From NCBI GenBank assembly GCA_964501185.1, contig CAZCRT010000040.1, positions 1 through 21,779 of the forward strand: DNA of 21,779 nt, read 5' to 3'. A program made the translations under genes and the position numbers. Within the stretch, counting starts at the first letter, position 1; each line of letters opens with the position of its first letter. Under the pieces are notes generated by a model. That model was not told the origin of the DNA, did not search any database, and saw nothing but the letters and a program-made list of their open reading frames with translations. This DNA comes from BS150m-G50 sp964501185 [NCBI: uncultured Bacteroidia bacterium]. Its GTDB lineage: Bacteria; CAIWAD01; BS150m-G50. Below are positions 7,157-14,475 of this stretch, piece after piece.

Positions 7157-8164
7157 TTATTGTGCGTCGTATTTCTTTTTGAATTCCATAACTGTTTTCA
7201 CGTTCTCACGACTACCGATGAAAAGCGGCACCCGTTGGTGCAGGTCTTCCGGTTCAATCTCCAGAATGGAGCGTTCACCATCAGTCGCCAGACCGCCGGC
7301 ATTCCCCACAACCAGTGCCAGAGGGCTTGCTTCATAAAGCAGGCGCAGTTTGCCACTGGAGTGTTTGTAGTCTGAGGGATACATGAAGATCCCACCGTAG
7401 AGCAGATTGCGGTGAAAATCCGCCACCAGTGAACCGATGTAGCGACTGGTAAGGGGGCGTTCATCTTCCGGTGCAATAGCCTGAACATGCTTCAGATATT
7501 GCTTCACACCCTCCTGCCACTTCAGGTAATTCCCCTCATTGACACTGTATATCTTTCCCCGTTCCGGTATTCTGATATTGCGATGGCTGGCAAAATATTC
7601 CCCGACAGAGGGGTCCAGTGTGAATCCATTCACGGTACCACCACGCGTCGTGTAGACAAACATTGTTGAAGAACCGTAGATCACGTAACCTGCTGCAATC
7701 TGCTTTGCACCAGCCTGCAGGCACTGTTCATGAGCGGGGAGATTTTCATCCACCTCCAGGATCGAAAAGATGGTGCCGATGGAAACGTTGGCATCAATAT
7801 TTGAAGAGCCGTCCAGTGGATCCATGTTCACGACATAGCGGGCACCTGCATTTTCCTCTATTACGACCGCCTTATCCATCTCTTCAGAACCGATAACAGC
7901 TACCCGGCCCGGCTCCGTCAGACGCTGGATCATGACATCGTTAGCGAACACATCCAGCTTCTTGACCACCTCACCCTGGACATTCGTCGTACCGGTAACA
8001 CCCAGCAGATTCACCAGGCCTGCCTTGTTGACTTCACGGGATATTATCTTTGAAGCCAGCGCGATATCGTAGAGAATCTGGGTCAGTGTTCCACTGGCGT
8101 TCGGATTCATCCGCTCCGCCTCCAGGATATGCTGCTCGATGGTCAGAATCGTCTGTTCTTTCAC
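7157..8164 (-). CDS. fbp: Class I fructose-1,6-bisphosphatase
   Basis: This enzyme hydrolyses fructose 1,6-bisphosphate to fructose 6-phosphate, the committed step of gluconeogenesis. The 335 residues match class I FBPases. Metal-site motifs are GSEE (92-95) and DPLDGSSN (115-122). The substrate-binding region is RYIGSLVADFHRNLLYGGIF (241-260), and KLRLLYEASPLA (272-283) holds the last metal-binding Glu. It starts with GTG at 8164, supported by GGAGG (8171-8175) six bases upstream. The GTG overlaps the TGA of the HAD gene as GTGA, which suggests translational coupling. Its position just before ppdK puts two gluconeogenic steps together. No inhibitory AMP-site assignment was attempted. Confidence 0.96.
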   Translation of the reverse strand: MKEQTILTIEQHILEAERMNPNASGTLTQILYDIALASKIISREVNKAGLVNLLGVTGTTNVQGEVVKKLDVFANDVMIQRLTEPGRVAVIGSEEMDKAVVIEENAGARYVVNMDPLDGSSNIDANVSIGTIFSILEVDENLPAHEQCLQAGAKQIAAGYVIYGSSTMFVYTTRGGTVNGFTLDPSVGEYFASHRNIRIPERGKIYSVNEGNYLKWQEGVKQYLKHVQAIAPEDERPLTSRYIGSLVADFHRNLLYGGIFMYPSDYKHSSGKLRLLYEASPLALVVGNAGGLATDGERSILEIEPEDLHQRVPLFIGSRENVKTVMEFKKKYDAQ

Positions 8165-8835
8165 GTTTTACCTCCAAAACATTTTTCCAGGAACTCACTT
8201 AACTCGATATGGTCGCCCAGAACAAGGTCGGCCGCCTGCAGTTCTTTTTCAGGTAGAGTGGTAGTTAACGCGATGCAGTGGATACCGGCGGCAGTTGCGG
8301 CTCTGATACCGAGAGGAGCATTTTCGATCACAAGTGCCTCAGCCGGTTCCACGCCGAGCGCCGCTACCCCCTTGCTGTATGGTTCCGGATCAGGCTTGCC
8401 CCGTTCGTAATCCTCAGCAGTGAAGATGACATCGAACAACGCCAGATCGGTCGCAGTCAGTACATGTTGCAGGTTAACGATACTTGAACCGGTTACCAAT
8501 CCCAGCATTATACCTGCCTGTCGCAGCTGCTCCAGCAACGGATATATTTCCGGGTAAACCTGCACTGTTTCCATAGAACGATAGAGGATTCGTTTTTTCT
8601 CAACCCATTCGTCCACTTCAACGTCGGTAAACTGTAACCCGTTCTTCTCTGCCAGGGTCCTGAAAGTAACCGGCGCGCTTTCCCCCTCACGCAGCAGAAT
8701 TTCGGTCTCGTTCAGCACCACACCCAGCTCGGAAAAAATGCTACTCCATGCTTTCAGGTGCGTTTCCAGGCTGCGAATGATAACCCCGTCAGCATCAAAC
8801 AGTACTGCGCGCAGGTTTTTGGGAAACTGTGTCAC
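8161..8835 (-). CDS. HAD-superfamily hydrolase, beta-phosphoglucomutase/phosphatase-like (subfamily IA)
   Basis: This is a haloacid-dehalogenase-type phosphatase or phosphomutase of 224 residues. Visible motifs are motif I FDADGV with nucleophile Asp14 and acid/base Asp16, motif II TGSS (115-118), motif III GKPDPEPY (146-153) and motif IV IENAPLGI (170-177). A helical C1-type cap lies at about residues 20-95. DxD plus KPDPEPY resembles beta-phosphoglucomutase and small sugar-phosphate phosphatases, so substrate cannot be told from sequence. The start is GTG at 8835, three bases after tnaA, without a strong Shine-Dalgarno. Between a tryptophanase and fbp it may act on a sugar phosphate or phosphoglycolate; that is inference only. 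Confidence 0.85.
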   Translation of the reverse strand: MTQFPKNLRAVLFDADGVIIRSLETHLKAWSSIFSELGVVLNETEILLREGESAPVTFRTLAEKNGLQFTDVEVDEWVEKKRILYRSMETVQVYPEIYPLLEQLRQAGIMLGLVTGSSIVNLQHVLTATDLALFDVIFTAEDYERGKPDPEPYSKGVAALGVEPAEALVIENAPLGIRAATAAGIHCIALTTTLPEKELQAADLVLGDHIELSEFLEKCFGGKT

Positions 8836-8838
8836 GTT

Positions 8839-10215
8839 TTATTCCAGTGGCTTCAGGCGTGCAGTGAAATGTCTCAGCACTTCCGACGCTTCAACGATTT
8901 CCATACCCTTGATCTCATCACGACGTTCATAAATGCGGATGATCGCCTCTGCAACGTAATGTATGTGACCTGTAGTGTAAACCCGCCGCGGGATGGCCAG
9001 TCGCACCATTTCCAGTTCAGGGTAAGTCATCTCACCGGTTTCCGGATCCTTCTGCGCAAACATCAGGCTGCCGATTTCAACACCACGGATACCCCCTTCG
9101 CGATAAAGTTCCACAGTCAGCGCCTGTGCGGGAAACTCCTCCGAAGGTATGTGAGGCAGAATACCGCGTGCGTCAAGGTAGACAGCATGCCCGCCCGCCG
9201 GTTTAAGTATCGGCACTCCCGCTTTTGTCAGGCAATCAGCCAGGTAAGCAACCTGTTCGATGCGATACTTGAGATACTCTTCCTCGAGCACTTCCCGCAG
9301 GCCGCGAGCGACAGCTTCCAGATCACGTCCTGCCAGTCCACCATAGGTGGGAAAGCCTTCAATCAGGATCAGTTTGTTGGTGAATTTCTGTGCCAGCTCA
9401 TCGTCATTGAGAGTCAGAAAACCGCCGATGTTAACCAGTGCGTCCTTTTTTGCAGACATGGTCGCGCCATCACCGTAGGAGAACATCTCGCGAGCAATCT
9501 CCAGTATGGACTTATCGGCATTGCCTTCTTCACGATGCTTGATAAAGTAGGCATTCTCAGCAAAGCGACAGGCATCGAAAACCAGCCCGAGACCGTGTTT
9601 GTGCACCAGCTCGCTTGTTTCTCGAATGTTCTGCATAGAGACCGGTTGCCCACCACCAGAATTGTTGGTGATTGTCAGCATTACTACCGGGATGTTTTCC
9701 GGCCCCACCTTCTCGATCAGCTTTTCTAGTTTATCCAGATCCATGTTTCCCTTGAAGGGATGCATGCTTTCCGGATCGTATGCTTCATCGATGACCAGAT
9801 CCAGCGCGACAGACTGGTTTGACTGTACATTGGCGCGGGTGGTATCAAAGTGGATATTGTTCGGGATATAGGTCCCGGGGCCGCCGATGGTGGAAAACAG
9901 CAGGTTCTCAGCCACTCTGCCCTGATGAGTCGGGATCACATGCTTGTAACCATAGATGTCTCTGATTGTATCACGAAAATTGAAGAAGTTACGGGAACCG
10001 GCGTAGGACTCATCCCCTATCATCATGCCGCTCCACTGGTTATCGCTCATGGCGGATGTTCCGCTGTCAGTGAGCAGGTCTATGTGGATTTTTTCTGCGG
10101 CAATATTGAAAACATTATAACCGGCTTCCCTGATGATCTCTTCACGTTCTTCAGGTGAAGTGTGATGAATTCGTTCGACTACTTTTATTTTGAATGGTTC
10201 CAGGGGGAATTTCAT
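8839..10215 (-). CDS. tnaA: Tryptophanase (PLP-dependent beta-eliminating lyase)
   Basis: Tryptophanase splits L-tryptophan into indole, pyruvate and ammonia. The 458 residues follow the beta-eliminating lyase family from end to end. PLP Lys257 lies in [13 protein letters not shown], and [12 protein letters not shown] (95-106), GGQPVSM and [13 protein letters not shown] are clear. Its closest relative, tyrosine phenol-lyase, has Thr124, Arg381 and Phe448 at specificity positions. Here they are Asp124 (FDTTR), Ile381 (GVEIGSL) and His449 (LRHFTARL), as in E. coli tryptophanase. This favours tryptophanase. The ATG at 10215 overlaps the pdxJ stop (ATGA). No TnaC-type leader peptide is possible here because pdxJ abuts it. 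Confidence 0.9.
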   Translation of the reverse strand: MKFPLEPFKIKVVERIHHTSPEEREEIIREAGYNVFNIAAEKIHIDLLTDSGTSAMSDNQWSGMMIGDESYAGSRNFFNFRDTIRDIYGYKHVIPTHQGRVAENLLFSTIGGPGTYIPNNIHFDTTRANVQSNQSVALDLVIDEAYDPESMHPFKGNMDLDKLEKLIEKVGPENIPVVMLTITNNSGGGQPVSMQNIRETSELVHKHGLGLVFDACRFAENAYFIKHREEGNADKSILEIAREMFSYGDGATMSAKKDALVNIGGFLTLNDDELAQKFTNKLILIEGFPTYGGLAGRDLEAVARGLREVLEEEYLKYRIEQVAYLADCLTKAGVPILKPAGGHAVYLDARGILPHIPSEEFPAQALTVELYREGGIRGVEIGSLMFAQKDPETGEMTYPELEMVRLAIPRRVYTTGHIHYVAEAIIRIYERRDEIKGMEIVEASEVLRHFTARLKPLE

Positions 10216-10940
10216 TGCTGCTCCCGTGCTTGGTTAATCAGTTCCTTCATCGTACGGACAGATTCACTGATGCCAACAAACACTGCCCGCCCGATCAGTG
10301 AGTGCCCGATATTGAGTTCCTCAATCTCCGGGATACCCGCAATTTGTGATACATTAAAATGATTGAGGCCGTGTCCGGCGCTTACGCGTAACCCCAGCTT
10401 GCGGGCAGCAACTGACATGCTGCGAATTTTTTCCAACTCCTCCAGCATGAGCTTCTCCGTCCTGGCATTGGCATACTCGCCTGTATGCAGCTCCACGAAG
10501 TCTGCTCCAAGATTGCGGGCAGCTTTAATCTGTTCCAGGTCGGGATCGATGAACAGGCTGACTACGATTCCGCTTTTCTTGAGGATCTTCGTTTTCTCCT
10601 GAATGTTTTCGCGGAACTTGGTTACATCCAGTCCCCCTTCTGTAGTTACCTCTTCCCGTTTTTCCGGAACCAGTGTAACCATATCGGGACCGGTCTGGCA
10701 GGCTATCTCCACCATCTCGTCAGTAGCCGCCATCTCCAGGTTCAGGTGCGTCTTAACTACCTTGCGAAGCAGCTCCAGGTCCCTGTCCTGCAGATGACGT
10801 CTGTCTTCCCGTAGATGGCATACTATACCATCACCACCTGCCATCTCGACCAATCCGACAATCTGTACCGGGTCCGGTTCGTTGATTTTTCGCGCTTCCC
10901 GCAGGGTAGCAACATGATCGATATTGACTCCAAGACGCAT
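10212..10940 (-). CDS. pdxJ: Pyridoxine 5'-phosphate synthase PdxJ
   Basis: PdxJ condenses 3-amino-2-oxopropyl phosphate with 1-deoxy-D-xylulose 5-phosphate to pyridoxine 5'-phosphate, the last ring-forming step of the DXP-dependent vitamin B6 route. The 242-residue TIM barrel shows [15 protein letters not shown] (3-17), [55 protein letters not shown] and [13 protein letters not shown]. The ATG at 10940 is chosen because [14 protein letters not shown] is the family start and AGGAGG (10947-10952) lies six bases upstream. An in-frame GTG 16 codons earlier would be an unconserved extension. It is first in the operon, ahead of the PLP enzyme tryptophanase. Confidence 0.96.
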   Translation of the reverse strand: MRLGVNIDHVATLREARKINEPDPVQIVGLVEMAGGDGIVCHLREDRRHLQDRDLELLRKVVKTHLNLEMAATDEMVEIACQTGPDMVTLVPEKREEVTTEGGLDVTKFRENIQEKTKILKKSGIVVSLFIDPDLEQIKAARNLGADFVELHTGEYANARTEKLMLEELEKIRSMSVAARKLGLRVSAGHGLNHFNVSQIAGIPEIEELNIGHSLIGRAVFVGISESVRTMKELINQAREQQ

Positions 10941-10946
10941 ATTGAT

Positions 10947-10952
10947 CCTCCT
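10947..10952 (-). promoter_or_regulatory. Ribosome-binding site that fixes the pdxJ start
   Basis: A perfect AGGAGG lies six bases before the ATG at 10940 and decides against the upstream in-frame GTG at 10988. Confidence 0.85.
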
Positions 10953-10955
10953 GAA

Positions 10956-10971
10956 CTGTTCGCTTGAACAG
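10956..10971 (-). promoter_or_regulatory. Hairpin immediately upstream of the pdxJ ribosome-binding site
   Basis: CTGTTC (10956-10961) and GAACAG (10966-10971) form a perfect six-pair inverted repeat with a four-base loop, three bases from the AGGAGG. It could influence ribosome access, or be a protein-binding dyad. The spacing CTGT-N8-ACAG also fits the E. coli LexA box, but such a match has a fair chance of occurring at random. Confidence 0.35.
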
Positions 10972-10997
10972 CGCCGGTTTTGTATCACAATCTACCG

Positions 10998-11046
10998 CTG
11001 GCTACCTGCCTCTCATGTGTCATATCTCACTGCAGGATGATACCAG
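10998..11046 (-). promoter_or_regulatory. Possible structured element in the pdxJ leader
   Basis: On the minus-strand RNA, CUGG (11043-11046) can pair with CCAG (10998-11001), and CCUGC (11032-11036) with GCAGG (11005-11009). This gives a two-part stem with a small internal loop and a 22-base apical loop. It lies wholly in the predicted leader. It matches no riboswitch that I recognise, and stems this short may be chance. Confidence 0.25.
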
Positions 11047-11054
11047 TGACTCAC

Positions 11055-11069
11055 TTTCACTTCGTGAAA
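11055..11069 (-). promoter_or_regulatory. Inverted repeat at the predicted pdxJ transcription start
   Basis: TTTCAC (11055-11060), three bases, then GTGAAA (11064-11069) form a perfect six-base dyad. It overlaps the expected transcription start, about seven bases after the -10 box. This is a typical place for an operator, but no regulator is identifiable. Confidence 0.3.
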
Positions 11070-11073
11070 TTAA

Positions 11074-11102
11074 AATATAGAACCGGGGATTGCTTTTGAC
11101 AA
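11074..11102 (-). promoter_or_regulatory. Promoter of the pdxJ-tnaA-HAD-fbp-ppdK operon
   Basis: The minus strand reads TTGTCA (11097-11102), a 17-base spacer and TATATT (11074-11079). Each box matches 5 of 6 bases of the sigma70 consensus at ideal spacing. Transcription would begin near 11067, leaving a leader of about 127 bases before pdxJ. Confidence 0.72.
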
Positions 11103-11234
11103 GCCTTGCGATTGAAACATAACTATGGACAGAGTATTTCCCCTCTTTTAATGCAGGTAGAGTTTTAGAAAAACGTCTGGCAGGTACTTTTTTACGTGGG
11201 GAACAGCTGAAGGTGATGCTTGCAGTGACGAGTG

Positions 11235-11264
11235 AAAAATCGGCCTTCATGGGCATCGCCCGTG
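11235..11264 (-). terminator. Weak candidate terminator after the lipoprotein pair
   Basis: On the minus strand, CACGGGC (11258-11264) can pair with GCCCATG (11048-style arm at 11248-11254) around GAT, with one mismatch. A run of five T (11235-11239) follows nine bases later. The spacer is too long for a typical rho-independent terminator, so this is only a candidate for ending the lipoprotein transcript. Confidence 0.25.
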
Positions 11265-11270
11265 TATCAG

Positions 11271-11795
11271 CTAATTGTCATCCTGCCACTGTAGAATCCG
11301 GAAGACAGCGGAATCCGGATAGAAGACGCTCTGGCAATCCGTGCTTTGCGGCTGCATCTGCCGGAGAAGCGTGAAGTGAGCCCAGCCGCTGATGTAATCG
11401 TCATCGAGACGCAGATCAAAAAACAGGGTGATCTGAAGTGTTGTATCACGAGTGGAAAACTCAAGTAATTCCTGATCCAGGCCGGACCATTCAAGGTTGA
11501 TGTTGTTGTAGTGCCTGAACAGACGACCGGTGGTAGTCAGATCCACCTGCCGTGACATCCAGTCATAGTCACCCAACTCCGGATCATAAAACTGAAACTG
11601 GAAATCAGGACAGGAGAGGCACTCAGAATAGCGCAGTGAGTCCTGAAAGTTGTAGGCGTTGCGAAAATTCTGCAGAAGCCCACCGATGGTGGTCTGATCC
11701 GTCCAGGAGGATTGCGGTTCTCCCAGGCGCGGGAAAAACGGATTGCGGCAACCAGCCACCATCACCAGCAACAGTATCAGTAACAACCGCTTCAC
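11271..11795 (-). CDS. Small lipoprotein, NTF2-like candidate (second of a tandem pair)
   Basis: I do not recognise a named family. The 174-residue product begins MKRLLLILLLVMVAGC, a lipoprotein signal with lipobox VAGC and lipidated Cys16, so it is probably anchored in the cell envelope. The mature part starts with a probable helix, TIGGLLQNFRNAYNFQDS, and is then rich in aromatic residues and Asp. It resembles the neighbouring protein at 11792-12388: both have a QNFR-x-(S/A)(F/Y) helix, a following Tyr...Cys segment and a Trp-(E/Q)-Asp ending. The layout suggests an NTF2-like alpha+beta cone, which is inference. The GTG start at 11795 overlaps the upstream TGA (GTGA) and has no clear ribosome-binding site, so translation is probably coupled. 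Confidence 0.8.
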   Translation of the reverse strand: MKRLLLILLLVMVAGCRNPFFPRLGEPQSSWTDQTTIGGLLQNFRNAYNFQDSLRYSECLSCPDFQFQFYDPELGDYDWMSRQVDLTTTGRLFRHYNNINLEWSGLDQELLEFSTRDTTLQITLFFDLRLDDDYISGWAHFTLLRQMQPQSTDCQSVFYPDSAVFRILQWQDDN

Positions 11796-12388
11796 TGCAG
11801 AATCATCATTTTTAGAGTCGTCCAGGAATCATCACCGGGAATTGCCTGATCCTCCCATGAGTAGATTGCCCAGTCCTGAAAAGTACCCAGCCGGGACAGT
11901 TTCAGGAAAATTCCACCGGCATAACTGTGCAGCGTATCCTCCAGGAACATCGTCAATTCGTAGTCTGCGTAATAGGTTGTGGTGTCACCAGCTTCACCCC
12001 ACAGCACGTTGTCGAGCGACAGCAGGTGCTCCCGATTGGCATTTTCGCCACTGTAATGCTGACTGAGCGATGTCAGGAAATCGTATTCACTCTGAGCTGT
12101 CCAGTTGCTGAACAGTGGAATATCCTGGAACCCGGATTCTGGAATGAAGCTGTACTCATGCGTCCAGGTAGAATCTACGAAACAACCGAAATAGCAATCC
12201 ACATCGAGTAGTGAGAAAGACTGTCTGAAGTTTTGTATCACATCCTCAGGTGTGTAAACCGGCAGACAGAGGCCGCTGACCGTATCGTCAGGGTCTTCTG
12301 CTTCCCGTAACTCAAAAAGGGAACAACCGGCCAGCAGTGTGATGGCCAGCAGCAGTGTTAACGATTTGATTCCAGCTGCAGGTAACAT
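11792..12388 (-). CDS. Small lipoprotein, NTF2-like candidate (first of a tandem pair)
   Basis: This is an unrecognised lipoprotein of 198 residues. The signal peptide (1-21) ends in the lipobox LLAGC with Cys22. An acidic linker then leads to the helix TPEDVIQNFRQSFSLLDVDCYFGCF and an aromatic- and acid-rich body ending in WAIYSWEDQAIPGDDSW. The QNFR helix, the Tyr/Cys segment after it and the Trp-Glu-Asp strand near the end recur in the downstream gene, so the two look like diverged duplicates. The ATG at 12388 lies only nine bases past the icd terminator stem (12398-12417) and has no Shine-Dalgarno sequence. It may be translated from a very short leader or after readthrough. Confidence 0.8.
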   Translation of the reverse strand: MLPAAGIKSLTLLLAITLLAGCSLFELREAEDPDDTVSGLCLPVYTPEDVIQNFRQSFSLLDVDCYFGCFVDSTWTHEYSFIPESGFQDIPLFSNWTAQSEYDFLTSLSQHYSGENANREHLLSLDNVLWGEAGDTTTYYADYELTMFLEDTLHSYAGGIFLKLSRLGTFQDWAIYSWEDQAIPGDDSWTTLKMMILQ

Positions 12389-12417
12389 TTTTAAAATGGG
12401 GGAGCCATAGCTCCCCC
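12387..12417 (-). terminator. Hairpin terminator after the dehydrogenase gene
   Basis: GGGGGAGC (12398-12405) and GCTCCCCC (12410-12417) form a perfect eight-pair stem with a four-base loop. On the minus strand it is followed by ATTTTAAAAA. It starts 18 bases after the dehydrogenase stop. The tail is T/A mixed rather than a pure T run, so some readthrough into the lipoprotein pair is possible. Confidence 0.65.
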
Positions 12418-12435
12418 GACAGTTATGTCAATCTC

Positions 12436-13551
12436 TTACAGGTGAGCTATAACAGCTTCAGCCACATCTGTGGTTGAGGCGTTGCCACCCATGTCATAAG
12501 TGCGAACACTCTTCTCACCGATGACAGCTGCAATAGCCTTTTCCAGCCGCTCTGCCATCTCTTTTTCTTCCAGCCAGTCGAGCATCAGTTTGGCTGTCAG
12601 GAACATGGCCATCGGGTTGACCTTGTTCTGCCCGAAGTACTTGGGAGCGCTGCCGTGAGTGGGTTCAAAGACAGCATAGTTGTCACCGATGTTGCCGCTT
12701 GAAGCAAAGCCAAGTCCACCGACCAGCTGCGCAGCCAGATCGGAGATGATATCACCGAACATATTCTCGGCTACCATTATATCGTAATCATGCGGGTTCT
12801 TAACCAGCCACATGGTCTGTGCATCGATGTTGGTTTCCCAGAGATCAATACCGGGGTATTCCGCCGCTATCTTGCGTGCTTCCCGGATCATCAGGCCGCC
12901 GGTTTCCCTCAGAACATTCGGCTTGTCAACTACGGTGACACTCTTGCGGTTGTGCTTCTTCGCGTACTCGAAAGACTGTCGAATAATGCTGCGGCAACCT
13001 TTGCGGGTCATGATACGGGTGGAAAGAGCTACATCAGCCAGATCGTGGCCAGCAAACTTCTTCATCTTAGGATGCAGTGACAGAGCATCGAAAACGGATT
13101 GTGGTAGCGGATGGAATTCGATTCCGCCGTACATTCCCTCGGTATTCTCGCGGAATACTACCAGGTCGATATCATCCTTGAGGTTGAGGGGGTTACCGGG
13201 GAAAGCCTTGCAGGGGCGCAGGTTGGTATGCAGGTTCAGCTCCTGACGCAAACGCACAATGGGGCTGAAATATTCGAAGCCCTTATCCTGCAGCTCCGGT
13301 TTCAGCTCAGTTGCCGCCTCATCTTTCGGTTTTGAGGTAATAGCACCGAACAGCGCGCAGTCGGTGTCTTTCAGCATCTCCAGAGTACGATCCGGCAGCG
13401 GGTTTCCCTCGTTGATCCAGAATTCCCAGCCAATATCACCGTGGATGTATTCAGCATCGAGCTTGAGCGCGTCGAGCACCATCCGGGTGGCGTCCATCAC
13501 TTCCTGGCCGATACCATCACCAGGCATCCAGGCGATACGAAATTTTGACAT
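12436..13551 (-). CDS. Isocitrate/homoisocitrate/3-isopropylmalate dehydrogenase family protein
   Basis: This is a metal-dependent beta-decarboxylating dehydrogenase of 371 residues. It shows WMPGDGIGQEV (8-18), the substrate loop YFSPIVRLRQELNLHTNLRP (94-113), RENTEGMYGGIE (134-145, Tyr141), catalytic Lys210 in VVDKPNVLRET, metal-binding ENMFGDIISDLAA (262-274) and the coenzyme loop THGSAPKYFGQNKVNP (298-313). The Lys304-Tyr305 pair equals the NADP-binding Lys344/Tyr345 of E. coli isocitrate dehydrogenase. However, SPIVxLR resembles homoisocitrate dehydrogenases and DMGGNAST resembles isopropylmalate-type enzymes. Substrate and cofactor stay open, with isocitrate my first guess. ATG at 13551 has GAGGAG upstream. 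It follows the PorV-like genes by 21 bases, an odd setting. Confidence 0.85.
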   Translation of the reverse strand: MSKFRIAWMPGDGIGQEVMDATRMVLDALKLDAEYIHGDIGWEFWINEGNPLPDRTLEMLKDTDCALFGAITSKPKDEAATELKPELQDKGFEYFSPIVRLRQELNLHTNLRPCKAFPGNPLNLKDDIDLVVFRENTEGMYGGIEFHPLPQSVFDALSLHPKMKKFAGHDLADVALSTRIMTRKGCRSIIRQSFEYAKKHNRKSVTVVDKPNVLRETGGLMIREARKIAAEYPGIDLWETNIDAQTMWLVKNPHDYDIMVAENMFGDIISDLAAQLVGGLGFASSGNIGDNYAVFEPTHGSAPKYFGQNKVNPMAMFLTAKLMLDWLEEKEMAERLEKAIAAVIGEKSVRTYDMGGNASTTDVAEAVIAHL

Positions 13552-13572
13552 GATTACAACTCCTCTATTTGG

Positions 13573-14475
13573 TTAGAAACTGTAGGTTATGGTGAACTGT
13601 TGTGTGTCACCGAGTTTTTCAAATGGTATGTAGGCGTAGTCACAACGCCACTGTCGCAACCTGAAACCAGCTCCCAGGCTGAAGCTGCGAGAATCATGGT
13701 TAAACAGGTAACCCGATCTCAAGGAAACACTGCGCTTGAAAGTCAGTTCGCTCCCGATTGAAAATGTTGGATCGGAATCAGTTACAGATGTAAAAGAGGT
13801 CATCAACCGCAGGTCGATAGTATCGAAATCAAGTGTGGTGCCGGCATTCATCCGGATAGTACGCGGTAGAACAGATCGCTCTGTCTCCAGGGAATTGACC
13901 CGGCCCAGATTGCTGTAAGAAGTACTCACTGACAACCAGGGCAGATCATATTGAAGACCCAGGTCAACAGCCATACCGTCAGCGGTTTCATCGTATATCT
14001 TCTCACTTATATACTTGCCGGTGATACCAACCCGCAGTTGTGGCAGCAACTCCTTCGCTACCGTCAGAGACAACACCAGATCGTGCGCGGTAAAACTGCC
14101 CTCTGCTTCCGGATCCGGATCAGTCTGCAGCAGAAAATCACCCAGTGAAGCACTGTATACAAGCGCCGTCAAATCAAATATGACTGACTGGTTGAAGATC
14201 GCTATGTCCGGTTGCGCATAACCAAATCCCAGAATGCGTTCTCCCTCGATCCAGTTTTTACTCAGGAAAGCAGCATCCCGTTCTGCTTTCCCTGCGGGAT
14301 TGAGCCAGACTGAAAAGGGATTTTCCCACCGCGTGCCGTCTGCATCACCACAGGCAGCTGAAACCGTCTCCGGATTAATCTCCAGGAAGCGATTGCCGAC
14401 GTTTTCCTGCGCCTGCAGGTTGCCTGTCAGCAACAGGCCCAGCGCCAATACTGCAGTGATTCTAAATTGTATCAC
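13573..14475 (-). CDS. PorV/PorQ-like outer-membrane beta-barrel protein (second)
   Basis: This is a probable outer-membrane protein of 300 residues. A signal peptide (about 1-22, ending NLQA-Q) precedes a body of alternating beta-strand-like segments that ends in TITYSF, a C-terminal aromatic typical of outer-membrane barrels. The N-terminal region contains AACGDADGTRWENPFSVWLNPAG, which follows the pattern of PorV/PorQ-type proteins, where a small-residue stretch leads to a W(L)NPAG motif. In Bacteroidota such proteins are type IX secretion accessory or shuttle barrels; this exact role is not shown here. The GTG start at 14475 overlaps the previous stop (GTGA), with GGAG upstream. It lies between a PorV-like paralogue and the dehydrogenase. 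Confidence 0.72.
   Translation of the reverse strand: MIQFRITAVLALGLLLTGNLQAQENVGNRFLEINPETVSAACGDADGTRWENPFSVWLNPAGKAERDAAFLSKNWIEGERILGFGYAQPDIAIFNQSVIFDLTALVYSASLGDFLLQTDPDPEAEGSFTAHDLVLSLTVAKELLPQLRVGITGKYISEKIYDETADGMAVDLGLQYDLPWLSVSTSYSNLGRVNSLETERSVLPRTIRMNAGTTLDFDTIDLRLMTSFTSVTDSDPTFSIGSELTFKRSVSLRSGYLFNHDSRSFSLGAGFRLRQWRCDYAYIPFEKLGDTQQFTITYSF

Larger units (their letters stand above)
10941..11270. other. Gene-free stretch: pdxJ leader and promoter, end of the lipoprotein operon
   Basis: These 330 bases hold no convincing gene. On the minus strand, from right to left, they contain a weak hairpin after the lipoprotein gene, the pdxJ promoter and a leader of about 127 bases. The leader has several inverted repeats and ends in the pdxJ ribosome-binding site. 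A 78-codon minus-strand frame at 11020-11256 covers the promoter and has no recognisable family features. Confidence 0.7.

Noticed and set aside
8758-9729. 323-codon plus-strand frame
   Set aside because: It lies antisense to tnaA and the HAD gene, which are certain. The product looks like a reverse-strand reading of coding DNA.
8839-10215. Tyrosine phenol-lyase as alternative name for the beta-eliminating lyase
   Set aside because: Three specificity positions (Asp124, Ile381, His449) match tryptophanase rather than the Thr, Arg and Phe of tyrosine phenol-lyase.
10956-10971. LexA-like box CTGT-N8-ACAG before pdxJ
   Set aside because: Only the eight outer bases match and the centre is not A/T-rich. 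About one chance match in a few windows of this size is expected, and no SOS gene is near. A hairpin is the simpler reading.
11020-11256. 78-codon minus-strand frame before pdxJ
   Set aside because: It covers the near-consensus pdxJ promoter, has no ribosome-binding site of note and its product has no recognisable motif, signal or composition of a real protein.
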